Shown here: one piece after another, positions 39,812 through 47,747 of the stretch
Numbering within the stretch: the stretch's first letter is position 1
Layout of the letters: each line of letters begins with the position of its first letter
DNA from: a virus
IMG/VR virus record: IMGVR_UViG_3300037493_001441
Coordinates: 1 to 54,219 of that record
Direction: 5' to 3' (one strand)
Length of the DNA stretch: 54,219 nucleotides
Notes under the pieces: generated by a model
The model's input: the letters and a program-made list of their open reading frames with translations, nothing else
Databases searched by the model: none
Told to the model about the DNA's origin: nothing
Made by a program: the position numbers and the translations under genes

Positions 39812-40323
39812 CATTTATTTTGTAGGGGTTTATACCTAGTTCCAGCAAATCTTATAAACTTGTCACGGGCTTCTGCCATTCAATAGCATGAATTATCACC
39901 CGAAGGCCCCCCTTCCCCATTGACTGAGGTTAGAAGGAATCACCACCCTTGCGGGTACATCAATGATTGGAGTCGTTGTTACCCTCTCCAATACCCTGGG
40001 CGTTGATGTTCGGCCAGCCCATCAGCTCACATGCAGGTAGTTGCCCGGTGCCCTTACGGCGTGTCTGATTAACGGTACGTGAGAACTGCCCCGCTTGGCC
40101 CGTGAACTTATGCCATTGGGTGACTCAGACCCTAGAACGCAAAAAAGCCTTTACTGCTGCGCTCTGGTGTCGGGGGCCACCACTCGTTAGAGATAAACGC
40201 ATGAGTAAAGGCTCATGTTGATTATCGAAGAGACCCCCGTCACTTGACCAGCAAATGATAACACTAATCCATGTCCTTTCATACAGCATAGGGAAAGTAC
40301 CTAGAAAATACTTCAAATAAACC
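39812..40323. other. 512-base non-coding, highly structured region between divergent promoters
   Basis: No convincing gene is seen. Inverted repeats crowd 39902-40217: GAAGG/CCTTC (39902-39915), ACCC/GGGT (39945-39956), ATTGGAG/CTCCAAT (39966-39992) nested in CATCAA/TTGATG (39959-40008), and AGCCTTTACT/AGTAAAGGCT (40146-40213). It may be a non-coding RNA, a leader, or an origin; no tRNA fold was recognised. Confidence 0.55.
40141..40217 (-). terminator. Attenuator- or terminator-like structure
   Basis: Read leftward, the 10-base arms AGCCTTTACT and AGTAAAGGCT are followed by TTTTTT (40146-40141), like a rho-independent terminator with a 48-base loop. One arm overlaps a competing perfect hairpin CATGAG/CTCATG (40200-40217). 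Two alternative folds sharing one arm resemble an attenuator. Confidence 0.45.
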
Positions 40324-40351
40324 TTGAAACGCACAGTTTGCGTGTTATAAT
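40324..40351 (+). promoter_or_regulatory. Sigma70-type promoter with internal operator-like palindrome
   Basis: TTGAAA, 16 bases, TATAAT. The spacer holds the inverted repeat ACGCA/TGCGT around 5 bases (40329-40343), well placed for repression. It lies 31 bases before ATG 40382 and drives the short rightward cassette. Confidence 0.75.
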
Positions 40352-40381
40352 TCATTCATCGCAACACAACGGAGAAACAAA

Positions 40382-40657
40382 ATGGCAACACTAACAATCA
40401 CTGGCGCAATTCGCGAATGCAATTGCAACCATTGCGGACGGCCTCTAAAGCTTGGTGTCCGAACCGACGAGGTTGGGACTATTGGAGCCGATTGTTTTGT
40501 AAAGCTGACAACCCGCGATACAAAGCGGTTCAACGGAAACGGTCGCCCAAGTGCAGACATTGTTAAAAATTACGCCCTTATCGCGAACAAAGGGCTTGCA
40601 TACGCAGCACAATGCTACGGCTACAGCGCCCGCCACTTCATTTTTGCCGCAGCCTAA
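40382..40657 (+). CDS. Small Cys-motif phage protein
   Basis: 91 residues. CNCNHCGRPLKLG near 13-25 and IGADCFVKLT near 34 form a zinc-binding-like pattern that I know from small phage proteins. Directly behind the strong promoter, with GGAG upstream of ATG. Role unknown. Confidence 0.75.
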   Translation: MATLTITGAIRECNCNHCGRPLKLGVRTDEVGTIGADCFVKLTTRDTKRFNGNGRPSADIVKNYALIANKGLAYAAQCYGYSARHFIFAAA

Positions 40658-40693
40658 CAATCCTACCCGCTACGGCGGGATTGAAAGAACATC

Positions 40694-40885
40694 ATGACAA
40701 CAGCAGAAAATATCGCAATCATCGGCGAAGCAGACTCTTCGCAATTTCGCCCGGCGTTGGCGCGCGCGCAAGGCGAAAGCATCTTCATAGAGGATGATGA
40801 TTATGAGGGGTACGCCGTGATGACTCTGCGGTTTGCAGACGGTTCACGGCTGCGTGTTTGCGCAGGGCACATGGAGGCAATTTGA
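40694..40885 (+). CDS. Small hypothetical protein
   Basis: 63 residues, acidic, with FRPALARAQGESIFIEDDDYEGYAVMTLRFADGSRL. The stop overlaps a possible TTG start of the next gene. No domain recognised. Confidence 0.6.
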   Translation: MTTAENIAIIGEADSSQFRPALARAQGESIFIEDDDYEGYAVMTLRFADGSRLRVCAGHMEAI

Positions 40886-40890
40886 AATTT

Positions 40891-41076
40891 ATGAACCCAT
40901 CCGACCTTGACCGCGCTATCACATGCGCAACCTACCAAATTGATATTTTGAAACTCACGCTGGGCCTTGCTGGCCCCGTAGAGGCCATGATACTGATGCC
41001 ACTCATAGCTAATGCTCAATCCAGTCTAAACACATTACAACAGCTTAAATCAGCCCTGCGTGAGGTGCAATCGTGA
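40891..41076 (+). CDS. Small helical protein
   Basis: 61 residues, two helices (LDRAITCATYQIDILKLTLGL and LIANAQSSLNTLQQLKSAL). ATG 40891 is 13 bases from GGAGG; TTG 40882 is 4 bases from it and overlaps the previous stop, so the true start is uncertain. Its stop overlaps the following GTG start. Confidence 0.55.
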   Translation: MNPSDLDRAITCATYQIDILKLTLGLAGPVEAMILMPLIANAQSSLNTLQQLKSALREVQS

Positions 41077-41261
41077 CCCCCACACCAGAGCAAGTTAAAG
41101 CATCCCGCGCCGCAGCGGGACTTACTCAACGCGCCGCCGCAGCCCATGTTGGCTCGATGTGGCGCACATGGCAAGACTGGGAGTTGGGTAAGCGCAACAT
41201 GCCATCGGCAAAATGGGAGCTATGGTTGATAAAAACTAAACAGCCACCGCCGCCTGAATAG
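41073..41261 (+). CDS. Cro/XRE-like HTH regulator
   Basis: 62 residues. HTH at about 6-40 (VKASRAAAGLTQRAAAAHVG then MWRTWQDWELGKRNMP), the XRE pattern with a GLTQ.AAA helix. The GTG start forms GTGA with the upstream stop. It ends 26 bases inside the convergent neighbour. It may control the promoter at 40324. Confidence 0.75.
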   Translation: MTPTPEQVKASRAAAGLTQRAAAAHVGSMWRTWQDWELGKRNMPSAKWELWLIKTKQPPPPE

Positions 41262-41589
41262 CTTTTAGCGCCTGTTTTGGCGACATATTGGGGAAGCGCA
41301 GCAGGATCACGTCCATGGCCGCATTCACCGGCTTGGTGTAGCTCTTGCGCCAGCAGTTGTATCCCGTTGCCTCTGCCATTACTCGGATGCCTTCTGTAAG
41401 CGTTGTGGCTTCCGTCTTGTTCTGGATAACTGGCTGGATTGCCTTTGCCATGATTAGAATTGAGTGGAAACCGTCGCCGACCGGCTCGCCGTAGTCGAGC
41501 ATATGGAACCAAATCTTGTAATCCTTGACGGATTCGCGCTGCACCTTTTGTGCTGGTGTCGGCAGGAACGGGTTTGTGTACTTTCTCAT
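41236..41589 (-). CDS. Hypothetical protein
   Basis: 117 residues, helical, with KAIQPVIQNKTEATTLTEGIRVMAEATGYNCW. It is the last gene of the leftward replication/recombination operon and is ATGA-coupled to the Ref-like gene. No domain recognised. Confidence 0.6.
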   Translation of the reverse strand: MRKYTNPFLPTPAQKVQRESVKDYKIWFHMLDYGEPVGDGFHSILIMAKAIQPVIQNKTEATTLTEGIRVMAEATGYNCWRKSYTKPVNAAMDVILLRFPNMSPKQALKAIQAAVAV

Positions 41590-41864
41590 TGCGTGCGCTC
41601 CATGACTAATTCAAGCAAATCCTTTTGCGATACATCGAAATGACGTTCCCATGCTTTCGTTCCCATGTTGTGTATTCCTTCCTTGCCGCGATGGTGATTG
41701 ACGCAAAGTGGAATCAATGTGGTGTAGTTGCCCTTACCCCACCCACCAGTTCTTAGGTGGTGTAATTCGACGTTACCGCCTGGGTGCTGACCATAGATGC
41801 GCTCACAAATCATGCAGGCCATGTCAACTAACTTTGCTTTGTGCTTGATTTCATCTTTGGTCAT
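41586..41864 (-). CDS. Ref-like HNH-type nuclease
   Basis: 92 residues: a CxxC pair (CMICER), HHLRTGGWGKG near 35, IPLCVNHHRG near 52, and GIHNMGTKAWERHF. This matches the Ref family (P1 recombination enhancement function, a RecA-directed endonuclease), here as the nuclease domain alone. Coupled to the NinB and following genes by ATGA. Confidence 0.75.
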   Translation of the reverse strand: MTKDEIKHKAKLVDMACMICERIYGQHPGGNVELHHLRTGGWGKGNYTTLIPLCVNHHRGKEGIHNMGTKAWERHFDVSQKDLLELVMERTQ

Positions 41865-42274
41865 TGGTTGCGCTCCAAGTCAATGAATCGCACGCCCAAC
41901 TCCTGCGCGGCGTATGCCTCTACCTGGGTGCAGAAATCGCAGAATTCAGCGGTAGTCAGGCCGGTGCTGCTTTTTCCAATCACTTCTCCATTCGGAAGTT
42001 CTTCCACGCCAATGAATTGACGTTTGAAGCATTCGTGCCATGTTTCTGCGCTGTACAGCCTGCCGTCGACCGTCGCCTGTTCCGCGACCTGCGCCAGCAC
42101 GCCGCAGCCCCAATAGCGCCTGTTCTGAGCTGGTGTGCGCTTCTTCAGCCGTGCCGTAATCGTCAGCGTCTTATTTGCTTGCAGCCAGTGGCCCAGAAAC
42201 TGGTATAGCTGCTCTTTGATGATGGCAAACGCCTGCTGCCGGTTGAATAGCTCAAGTGTGATAGTGCTGATCAT
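41861..42274 (-). CDS. ninB: NinB-like recombination protein, copy 2
   Basis: 137 residues. TPAQNRRYWG, WHECFKRQFIG, LPNG and FCDFCTQVEAYA correspond one-for-one to copy 1 at 601-1023. It is in the leftward operon between RusA and the Ref-like nuclease, a classic nin-region arrangement. Having two NinB genes in separate operons on opposite strands is unusual. Confidence 0.85.
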   Translation of the reverse strand: MISTITLELFNRQQAFAIIKEQLYQFLGHWLQANKTLTITARLKKRTPAQNRRYWGCGVLAQVAEQATVDGRLYSAETWHECFKRQFIGVEELPNGEVIGKSSTGLTTAEFCDFCTQVEAYAAQELGVRFIDLERNQ

Positions 42275-42651
42275 GGCATTTCCTGATAGCTAACCACATG
42301 CACGTTCACGGCAACCACCAGCGATCCAATCTTGTCGCCGCCGTGCGCCCAATCGACTAGAAGCGGTTTGAAACGCTTGTCATTAACACCCAATGCTTCA
42401 GCCATCCCATCGAGGATGTGCTTTGCCGCAGCAAGCATGTTGTCGGTGTCCCTGTGGCGCTTGTCAGGCGTGAGAAATAGCAGAGATAGCGGAATGTTTC
42501 CCTCTGGCTCTACAAACTTACCGGCCTTCTTTGTCAACCAATACGCCTCGTCCTTTTGCAGTTCTTTGATCTTGTTAGTTGCTGCCCAGAAGCGGCCATT
42601 CTTGCGATTTGGGAACATCGTCGCGGCAGGGAATGGGAGTTTTACGATCAT
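42271..42651 (-). CDS. rusA: RusA-like Holliday junction resolvase
   Basis: 126 residues. The RusA core is visible in PDKRHRDTDNMLAAAKHILDGMAEALGVND (about 60-90), with the Asp residues expected to bind metal. Lengths of RusA family members are about 120. It resolves branched DNA made in recombination and replication. Coupled to NinB by ATGA. Confidence 0.85.
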   Translation of the reverse strand: MIVKLPFPAATMFPNRKNGRFWAATNKIKELQKDEAYWLTKKAGKFVEPEGNIPLSLLFLTPDKRHRDTDNMLAAAKHILDGMAEALGVNDKRFKPLLVDWAHGGDKIGSLVVAVNVHVVSYQEMP

Positions 42652-42755
42652 TTCAGCGCGTCCCTCACGCCAGCCATCAAATCAAGCCACGGCAATTCGG
42701 CGTGGTAGTGCGCGAGTGCTTCCCTGGCGTAATCTGGCTGCGTTTGTTTCATCAT
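42648..42755 (-). CDS. Very small helical protein
   Basis: 35 residues (MMKQTQPDYAREALAHYHAE then LPWLDLMAGVRDALK), ATGA-coupled to RusA. No clear ribosome site. The conserved-looking overlap supports it, but it is short. Confidence 0.5.
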   Translation of the reverse strand: MMKQTQPDYAREALAHYHAELPWLDLMAGVRDALK

Positions 42756-42777
42756 GAGAATGTGCAAAATAATGCGT

Positions 42778-42987
42778 TCACGCAACGACTCGCTCGCGTT
42801 CAATCAAGCGCTCCCGGTGGTGATCGGCCATGTTGGTAATCACATCGTGTGTTCCGACCATCAGCACGATGTAGTCATGCGATGTGTCTTTCAAGAAACA
42901 CTCTTGGTTCTTCGCAAGCGTGGTTTCAATCGGTTGAACATGGAAGCTGTTCGACTTCTTCGACCATTCCAAAACGTACTGTTTCAT
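42778..42987 (-). CDS. Small hypothetical protein
   Basis: 69 residues, with NSFHVQPIETTLAKNQECFL and HDYIVLMVGTHDVITNMADHH. AAGGTG lies upstream of ATG 42987. No recognised domain. Confidence 0.65.
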   Translation of the reverse strand: MKQYVLEWSKKSNSFHVQPIETTLAKNQECFLKDTSHDYIVLMVGTHDVITNMADHHRERLIERERVVA

Positions 42988-42996
42988 TGCGTCACC

Positions 42997-43188
42997 TTAA
43001 GTATTCTTTTCAACCAATTCTTTTACCTCTGCGTTCAGGTAGCTGGCGATCCACTCTTTGTGGTCTTCCCATTGCTCACCGTGAATCACCTCGAGGCGCT
43101 GTACTTGCGCTGCAAACCAATTACGTGAACGAACCAGCATGTGCTTTGGAATGTCCGATTCATTCAGTAGGCTTTGAGTGTTTGTCAT
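42997..43188 (-). CDS. Small hypothetical protein
   Basis: 63 residues from ATG 43188, which overlaps the HNH stop as ATGA. Helical, charged (QRLEVIHGEQWEDHKEWIA). No domain recognised. Confidence 0.65.
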   Translation of the reverse strand: MTNTQSLLNESDIPKHMLVRSRNWFAAQVQRLEVIHGEQWEDHKEWIASYLNAEVKELVEKNT

Positions 43189-43673
43189 TCTTCGTGCATC
43201 CTGTCGTGACACTCTTTACAAAGAGACATCAGTTCAAATGCAAACTCTTTCATAAAATGCTCATAGGTTCTGTGATGCACTTCTTTCGCTGGTTCCGTTA
43301 GGCATCCTTGGCACGTATGTTTGTCACGCGCAAGCACTATCCCCCTGAGTGCCTTCCATTCGGGGCTAGACATGTATCGCTCATAATTTCCCCACCACAA
43401 TGCGCTCTCTGCTTCCTTTGCTTCCCACCTTAGCGCGGTAGCTTTTTCCCGTGCGGTTTTTTTCAACTCTTCATCAAACACCCGCGCAGAGCCGACTTGC
43501 TTAACTGGGTTTCCAACAGATTCGCCGCAATCAAGACACTGATGAACGTATTGCTTTGACCCACCACGAATAACGCGCTCCCGCACTTCAGTTCGTGAGC
43601 AACTGCATTCCTCCTGCGTTGCATTTGCAGCCGCCTGCATTGCAGCCATATCAACAATCTTTTGAAAGTTCAT
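43185..43673 (-). CDS. HNH endonuclease
   Basis: 162 residues. The C-terminal HNH core is YMSSPEWKALRGIVLARDKHTCQGC...EVHHRTYEHF...LMSLCKECHDRMH. The N-terminal half has CSCS and CLDCGES, a second metal site, plus a helical linker. It is ATGA-coupled to DnaB, so it is more likely a phage DNA-processing or repair nuclease than a mobile gene, though that is inference. Confidence 0.8.
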   Translation of the reverse strand: MNFQKIVDMAAMQAAANATQEECSCSRTEVRERVIRGGSKQYVHQCLDCGESVGNPVKQVGSARVFDEELKKTAREKATALRWEAKEAESALWWGNYERYMSSPEWKALRGIVLARDKHTCQGCLTEPAKEVHHRTYEHFMKEFAFELMSLCKECHDRMHEE

Positions 43674-45001
43674 ACCATTCCCCTACCTTTCGGTTCTGGT
43701 TTCGACTTCGATGGAATCTCGCCAGACCATTGCCCAAAGCGGGTTTGATCGGCAACATAGAACAGGTGAACGTCACCCGTGCGGCCTTGCCGGTTCTTGG
43801 CAAGGCGCAGAAGTCCGTATGCATTCCAATCCTGTCCAATGTCTGGATCAGCCTGAATTGGCCGGTGAATGAAGGCCACAACATCAGCGTCTTGCTCAAT
43901 GGCTCCCGAGTCGCGCAGTTCGTGAAGGGCTGGCGGCGTGTTTCCCTTGTCGGCGGCTCCTCGGTTCACCTGAGCGAGACAAATCACCACGATCTCAAGC
44001 TCTTTGGCGAGAGTTTTCAAGCCCCGGCTGATTTCTTCGATTTGGTAAGCGCGAGATACCTTGCTGTCAGTCCCGGACATCAGACCGATGTAGTCCACCA
44101 CCAGAACGTCCAAGCCTCTAACCCGCTTCAACGCCCTCGCCTTGGCACGGACTTGCAAGATGTTCAATCCACCCTTATCCGACACATAGAACTTTCGCGT
44201 CTTAGCGCGTTCAATGGCATCGACAACCCTGTCGTACTCCAACCCGCGTTTAGGCCGCTTCACGTTCGATATAGACACGTTCCCGAGGATTGCCGTCTGT
44301 CTGTCCCTTACGTCAGCGTGCGGCATCTCCATCGAAAGGAATCCAACGCTGTAAGTTTGGGAAATATGCAGCCCCATCGTCATCCCAATTGCAGTTTTTC
44401 CCATCGCTGGCCGTGCGCCGATCACAACGAGGTTTCCGCGCTGGAAGCCACCATCAAGCATTTCGTCAAGGTCTGACAGCCCGGTAGTAATCCCGTGTGA
44501 CTCGCCTTTTTCACGGGCTTCGATCAAGTCCAAGTGCTGCATCGCCGCTGTATGCGCGTCCACCCATTCGTCCACAGCGTCATTTGTTGCCAGCTTGGCA
44601 AGCTCTGCCTGTGCAAGATCAATCCGTGTGTCAATGTCGCCAGCCTCAAAAGCCAGCGTTGCGATGGCTTGCGATGCGCGGTAAAGCTGACGCTCCTTTG
44701 CTTTGGCAATGATTAGCTTTGCAACAGACCCGATGCCCCTGGCGCTTGGTGCGTGAGTCTGCGAGATTTCATGGACCCGTTGCAGCGTTTCAGCACCGTC
44801 CAGTTCGTCAAACACCGTCACCGCGTCCACCGAGTTGTCACCACGGGCCAAAGCCTTCAGCATGATTCGGTAGATCAGCCCGTTAACCTCGTCGGAAAAG
44901 TGTTCCGGCTGGAGCGTGTCGGACACGGATTCGATTGCTGGCAACCATCCGAAAGCGATGGCTAAAAGCGTGTATTCGGCTTGGATTGCGGTGTCGTTCA
45001 T
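43670..45001 (-). CDS. DnaB-type replicative helicase
   Basis: 443 residues. N-terminal DnaB-like helical domain (about 1-110), then the RecA-like motor: VIGARPAMGKT (193-203, Walker A), VLVVDYIGLMSG (Walker B), ICLAQVNRG (sensor), LRDSGAIEQDADVVAFIHRP and KNRQGRTG. Length is close to bacterial DnaB (471). It would unwind the replication fork; no phage primase is recognised, so host DnaG may be used. Confidence 0.93.
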   Translation of the reverse strand: MNDTAIQAEYTLLAIAFGWLPAIESVSDTLQPEHFSDEVNGLIYRIMLKALARGDNSVDAVTVFDELDGAETLQRVHEISQTHAPSARGIGSVAKLIIAKAKERQLYRASQAIATLAFEAGDIDTRIDLAQAELAKLATNDAVDEWVDAHTAAMQHLDLIEAREKGESHGITTGLSDLDEMLDGGFQRGNLVVIGARPAMGKTAIGMTMGLHISQTYSVGFLSMEMPHADVRDRQTAILGNVSISNVKRPKRGLEYDRVVDAIERAKTRKFYVSDKGGLNILQVRAKARALKRVRGLDVLVVDYIGLMSGTDSKVSRAYQIEEISRGLKTLAKELEIVVICLAQVNRGAADKGNTPPALHELRDSGAIEQDADVVAFIHRPIQADPDIGQDWNAYGLLRLAKNRQGRTGDVHLFYVADQTRFGQWSGEIPSKSKPEPKGRGMV

Positions 45002-45288
45002 ACCGCTTCTGCCTGCTTAAAAATGGATTTGTTTTTGTGAATCTTTTTAGTAAAGTGGCTCACTGGCTGAAAGCAGTAAAACGACCGAATCTTTGCGTTT
45101 GGCTCGGAGAAAAAGATTTCTGCAACGCGCCATTCGATAAACGCCGGATACCGGGCCTTGTGTTCCCGCAGTTTCAGAATGAATCGCTGCGCCATCCAGC
45201 GTTCTTCTGGCTTTTCACAAGACCTGACGATTGCCCATTCCCACTCTGGAAACTCTGACGAAAGATCGTTGATCGCATGGATGTTCAT
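44998..45288 (-). CDS. Hypothetical replication-operon protein
   Basis: 96 residues between the initiator-like protein and DnaB, coupled on both sides by ATGA. It has FPEWEWAIVRSCEKPEERWMAQRFI and a Lys-rich C-terminus. Its position suggests a loader or modulator, but nothing in the sequence proves it. Confidence 0.6.
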   Translation of the reverse strand: MNIHAINDLSSEFPEWEWAIVRSCEKPEERWMAQRFILKLREHKARYPAFIEWRVAEIFFSEPNAKIRSFYCFQPVSHFTKKIHKNKSIFKQAEAV

Positions 45289-46313
45289 GCTGCAATCTCC
45301 TTGGCTTTGTTTTCGTAGGAACCTTGAATCACTTTTTCAAAGTTCGATTTGTTGACCAGCCAAATCAAATCGCAGGCCCATTCGGTTTGTCGGCCAGTCA
45401 GAAAATCAGAGTCGGCAACGTAGGCAAAGAATCGACCAAACCACTCAACACCCTCAGCCTCTGTGGTCGCCATGCGTTCGCCCTTGCGCTTGCCTTTTTC
45501 GTGGCAGGCCGTCATCAGCCAAGCCCAACGCGATTTCAGGGTTGGCGCGTTTTTTCCATCGCGCCACAGGCTGCGGGTTGGTTGTGCAAGTCCGGGGAGT
45601 TTGTCAGCAAAGGCATCAAGGATTTTTTCGTGTGGGCAGTCGATAACCGAAGGTTTCGACAAAGAAGGTATTACTCTCTTCTTATCTGTATCTGTTCTGT
45701 TCTGTGGAGTTACAGTAACCGTTACAGGTCGTGACTCCATCCAAGAAAGCCACAACTTTTCGGTTGCTTTGTTGTTGAATGAATAGCCTGCTTCCGCAGG
45801 CGTACGCCCTGCTTTTCCGCTGTTGCATGTCTTGCAAGCAGTAGCTAGGTTTTCAATGCTGTCATCCCCACCTTTACAGGTAGGCAGAACATGGTCAATG
45901 CAAAGGTTTTCATCTGATCCGCAGTAGACACATGCGTGACCATCACGTTGGTTAACGGTTACAGCGTGTTTTGTGTAACCGTTACTTGTTAGACCGAGTG
46001 CTTTCCTGTTCGCCCGGTACTTCTGAACCCTTGACACACTGTTGTCAGCAGTGAACTGCCGCTTTTCCCAATTCAGCAGATTCCAATCGGAATCAATGAA
46101 CCCTTTTTTTATGAAAAGTTCTTTTGTTTCCTCTGTTGTAGCAAGATCAATGCGAAGGGAAAAAGCAACCTCTTCATCAGTTCTTCCCTCAAGCTGGTCA
46201 GAGCAACGCATACACATAACCATGATGTAACGGCGCTGCATAGACTCAGAAAGCATCTGCACCTTGGGATCGTGCGAGAACTCGGAGTACATGCGAAACC
46301 AAGGATTTGACAT
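45285..46313 (-). CDS. Replication initiator/loader-like protein with an internal HNH domain
   Basis: 342 residues. The N-terminus (NPWFRMYSEFSHDPKVQML to RVQKYRANRKA, about 1-106) is the winged-helix-like start common to phage replication proteins. Residues about 111-180 are a full HNH domain: RDGHACVYCGS, LCIDHVLPTCKGG, NLATACKTCN. The C-terminal part (PHEKILDAFADKLPGL...LKSRWAWLMTACH) is typical of phage replication proteins. The HNH domain sits in frame where homologues have a flexible linker, a fusion or nuclease insertion. Confidence 0.75.
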   Translation of the reverse strand: MSNPWFRMYSEFSHDPKVQMLSESMQRRYIMVMCMRCSDQLEGRTDEEVAFSLRIDLATTEETKELFIKKGFIDSDWNLLNWEKRQFTADNSVSRVQKYRANRKALGLTSNGYTKHAVTVNQRDGHACVYCGSDENLCIDHVLPTCKGGDDSIENLATACKTCNSGKAGRTPAEAGYSFNNKATEKLWLSWMESRPVTVTVTPQNRTDTDKKRVIPSLSKPSVIDCPHEKILDAFADKLPGLAQPTRSLWRDGKNAPTLKSRWAWLMTACHEKGKRKGERMATTEAEGVEWFGRFFAYVADSDFLTGRQTEWACDLIWLVNKSNFEKVIQGSYENKAKEIAA

Positions 46314-46315
46314 GT

Positions 46316-46507
46316 TTACTTCACCAGCTTGTAGGATTTGTAGCGCTTGCCGTTAGCCTCAACCCACTTATCAATGACCGTGTAGCCGCCTTGTCGCAGT
46401 TCTGATACGCGAGTAGCTAGCTTCATCGTTCCGCAGTCTGTGAGCGCTTGTAGGCCCGTTGTCCAGCCTTTGCGCAGGCGTTTGATGATTGATTGCTGTT
46501 GCGTCAT
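46316..46507 (-). CDS. HTH protein
   Basis: 63 residues: QQSIIKRLRKGWTTGLQALTDCGTMKLATRVSELRQGGYTVI. This fits the HTH_39-type helix-turn-helix domain of phage proteins. It leads directly into the initiator-like gene. Confidence 0.75.
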   Translation of the reverse strand: MTQQQSIIKRLRKGWTTGLQALTDCGTMKLATRVSELRQGGYTVIDKWVEANGKRYKSYKLVK

Positions 46508-46662
46508 ATCGAAGCCTTTGATAATTTCAACTGCTTAACCAAATCAGTTTTTACGCAGCTTGGTTGCTCTTGATTCACGCGAGTCATGTTGTTGCGCATC
46601 TGCTTTTCAGACTGCTGGCGAATCTGGATGCCTTTGGCGGGGATGGTGAAGGCGTTTGACAT
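46504..46662 (-). CDS. Small hypothetical protein
   Basis: 52 residues (MSNAFTIPAKGIQIRQQSEK then QMRNNMTRVNQEQPSCVKTD...), coupled to the HTH gene by ATGA. First gene of the leftward replication operon; no domain recognised. Confidence 0.55.
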   Translation of the reverse strand: MSNAFTIPAKGIQIRQQSEKQMRNNMTRVNQEQPSCVKTDLVKQLKLSKASI

Positions 46663-46766
46663 TTTTTTAGCACGGTTGCGCACAGGTTAAAGAACTGACG
46701 GCAGGTGCTGTGCTATCACTTTTCGACGCGGGGATCAATCCACGTCTAGCCGGGTTCATGTGAACT

Positions 46767-46794
46767 ATTGTAGTAATAGTTTCGATATTTGCAA
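46767..46794 (-). promoter_or_regulatory. Candidate promoter for the replication operon
   Basis: The reverse strand reads TTGCAA, 16 bases, TACAAT, about 105 bases before ATG 46662. It fits sigma70 fairly well (4/6 and 5/6). Confidence 0.45.
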
Positions 46795-46803
46795 TGTTTT
46801 TCT

Positions 46804-46953
46804 TCACTTTATGCTCTTTCGCAACTGAACAATCGCCCAGTTTATGAGCTGCTTTGTTGTGACTACCGCCACAGTTTTTGTCTTGAGGTGCTGAATCTCG
46901 AGATCATCGCCTTTGATCGTGATCTTGAGATCGGGCAGTGTTATTACTTGCAT
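46804..46953 (-). CDS. Small hypothetical protein
   Basis: 49 residues (MQVITLPDLKITIKGDDLEI, then a Lys/Thr-rich strand and a helix WAIVQLRKSIK). ATG 46953 is preferred to the TTG at 47019; the ribosome site is weak. It lies between divergent operons, where small regulators are common, but no DNA-binding motif is seen. Confidence 0.4.
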   Translation of the reverse strand: MQVITLPDLKITIKGDDLEIQHLKTKTVAVVTTKQLINWAIVQLRKSIK

Positions 46954-47218
46954 AGGATACTTTCGTTGTAGTCCAATTCTCGTTATCAAATCCAGCTTTC
47001 GTCTAATTGATTCTCTCAATTAACAATTTAAATTCGATACATTTTTTTGCTTTGACCATAGCAAGTTTACGAACGAAACTACATCCATGCCATCACAAAA
47101 CGAGTGGTGGAGCAATCACCGCTTGAAGCTGAGATGAACGAGGGACGGTAAGAAAAAGTCAGTCCCGATTTGAAAGTGCATTCAGCGAGTGTGCTTTCAC
47201 ATTAACAAGGAGAACGAC
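46954..47218. other. Intergenic region between divergent operons
   Basis: 265 bases, AT-rich in 47000-47070. It should hold the start of the rightward early operon; no convincing sigma70 pair was found. AAGGAG at 47207-47212 serves the next gene. Confidence 0.4.
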
Positions 47219-47578
47219 ATGGGACACATAGACACATCGAATCTGCATCCAGTTTTTCAGCAAGCACTCGCACCATTCATTCAATCGAAAGCAAGCAAGG
47301 CGGCTCGCAAGTCAACCGACACATTCCATTACTGCCTGAACGGTGTTGATCTGGTTTGCGAGCTGGACTACGAACGCGCATCAGGTGACGGTTGGAACGA
47401 GCCTCGCGAACCCGAGTGCGCTGATCTGTGCGAAGCGTTCTGCGGCGATACAGACATTATCGAAATTCTCAGCGACGGACAGCGCAAGCAAATTGAGACT
47501 GCTTACCTTGAGCAAGACAGGAGCGACGACGGTTGCGATGAACCCGACTTTGCGCCAGACGAAACAAGTTTTGGATAA
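47219..47578 (+). CDS. Hypothetical early protein
   Basis: 119 residues from ATG 47219 with AAGGAG. Acidic, with LCEAFCGDTDIIEILSDGQRKQIETAYLEQDR, a pattern I have seen in plasmid/phage accessory proteins. No assigned function. First gene of the rightward early arm. Confidence 0.7.
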   Translation: MGHIDTSNLHPVFQQALAPFIQSKASKAARKSTDTFHYCLNGVDLVCELDYERASGDGWNEPREPECADLCEAFCGDTDIIEILSDGQRKQIETAYLEQDRSDDGCDEPDFAPDETSFG

Positions 47579-47588
47579 GGGGAACGAT

Positions 47589-47747
47589 ATGAAAAAAGGC
47601 TACATAGAAGATGACCACGGCTACTCCGGCAGCTTTAGCTGGTGGCGCTGCGCTAATCCTTGCTTCTGGACAGTCTTGTCCTACGGGCAATTCACCCGCA
47701 GCGGCATTGCGGTTTGCGATGACTTTGGGACGCTGGTGGAAGTATGA
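47589..47747 (+). CDS. Small aromatic protein
   Basis: 52 residues, many aromatic residues (GYSGSFSWWRCANPCFWTVL). ATG 47589 follows GGGGAACG-like bases. Ends in an ATGA overlap with the next gene. Confidence 0.55.
   Translation: MKKGYIEDDHGYSGSFSWWRCANPCFWTVLSYGQFTRSGIAVCDDFGTLVEV

Noticed and set aside
40125-40355. 76-codon leftward ORF in the structured intergenic region
   Set aside because: It crosses the inverted repeats and the rightward promoter and has no ribosome site; non-coding function fits better.
39812-40381. tRNA or tmRNA in the intergenic region
   Set aside because: No T-loop or acceptor-arm pattern was recognised.
46954-47019. 22-codon upstream extension (TTG start) of the small gene at 46804
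   Set aside because: No ribosome site and an unusual start; the ATG at 46953 is more likely, though the gene itself is uncertain.
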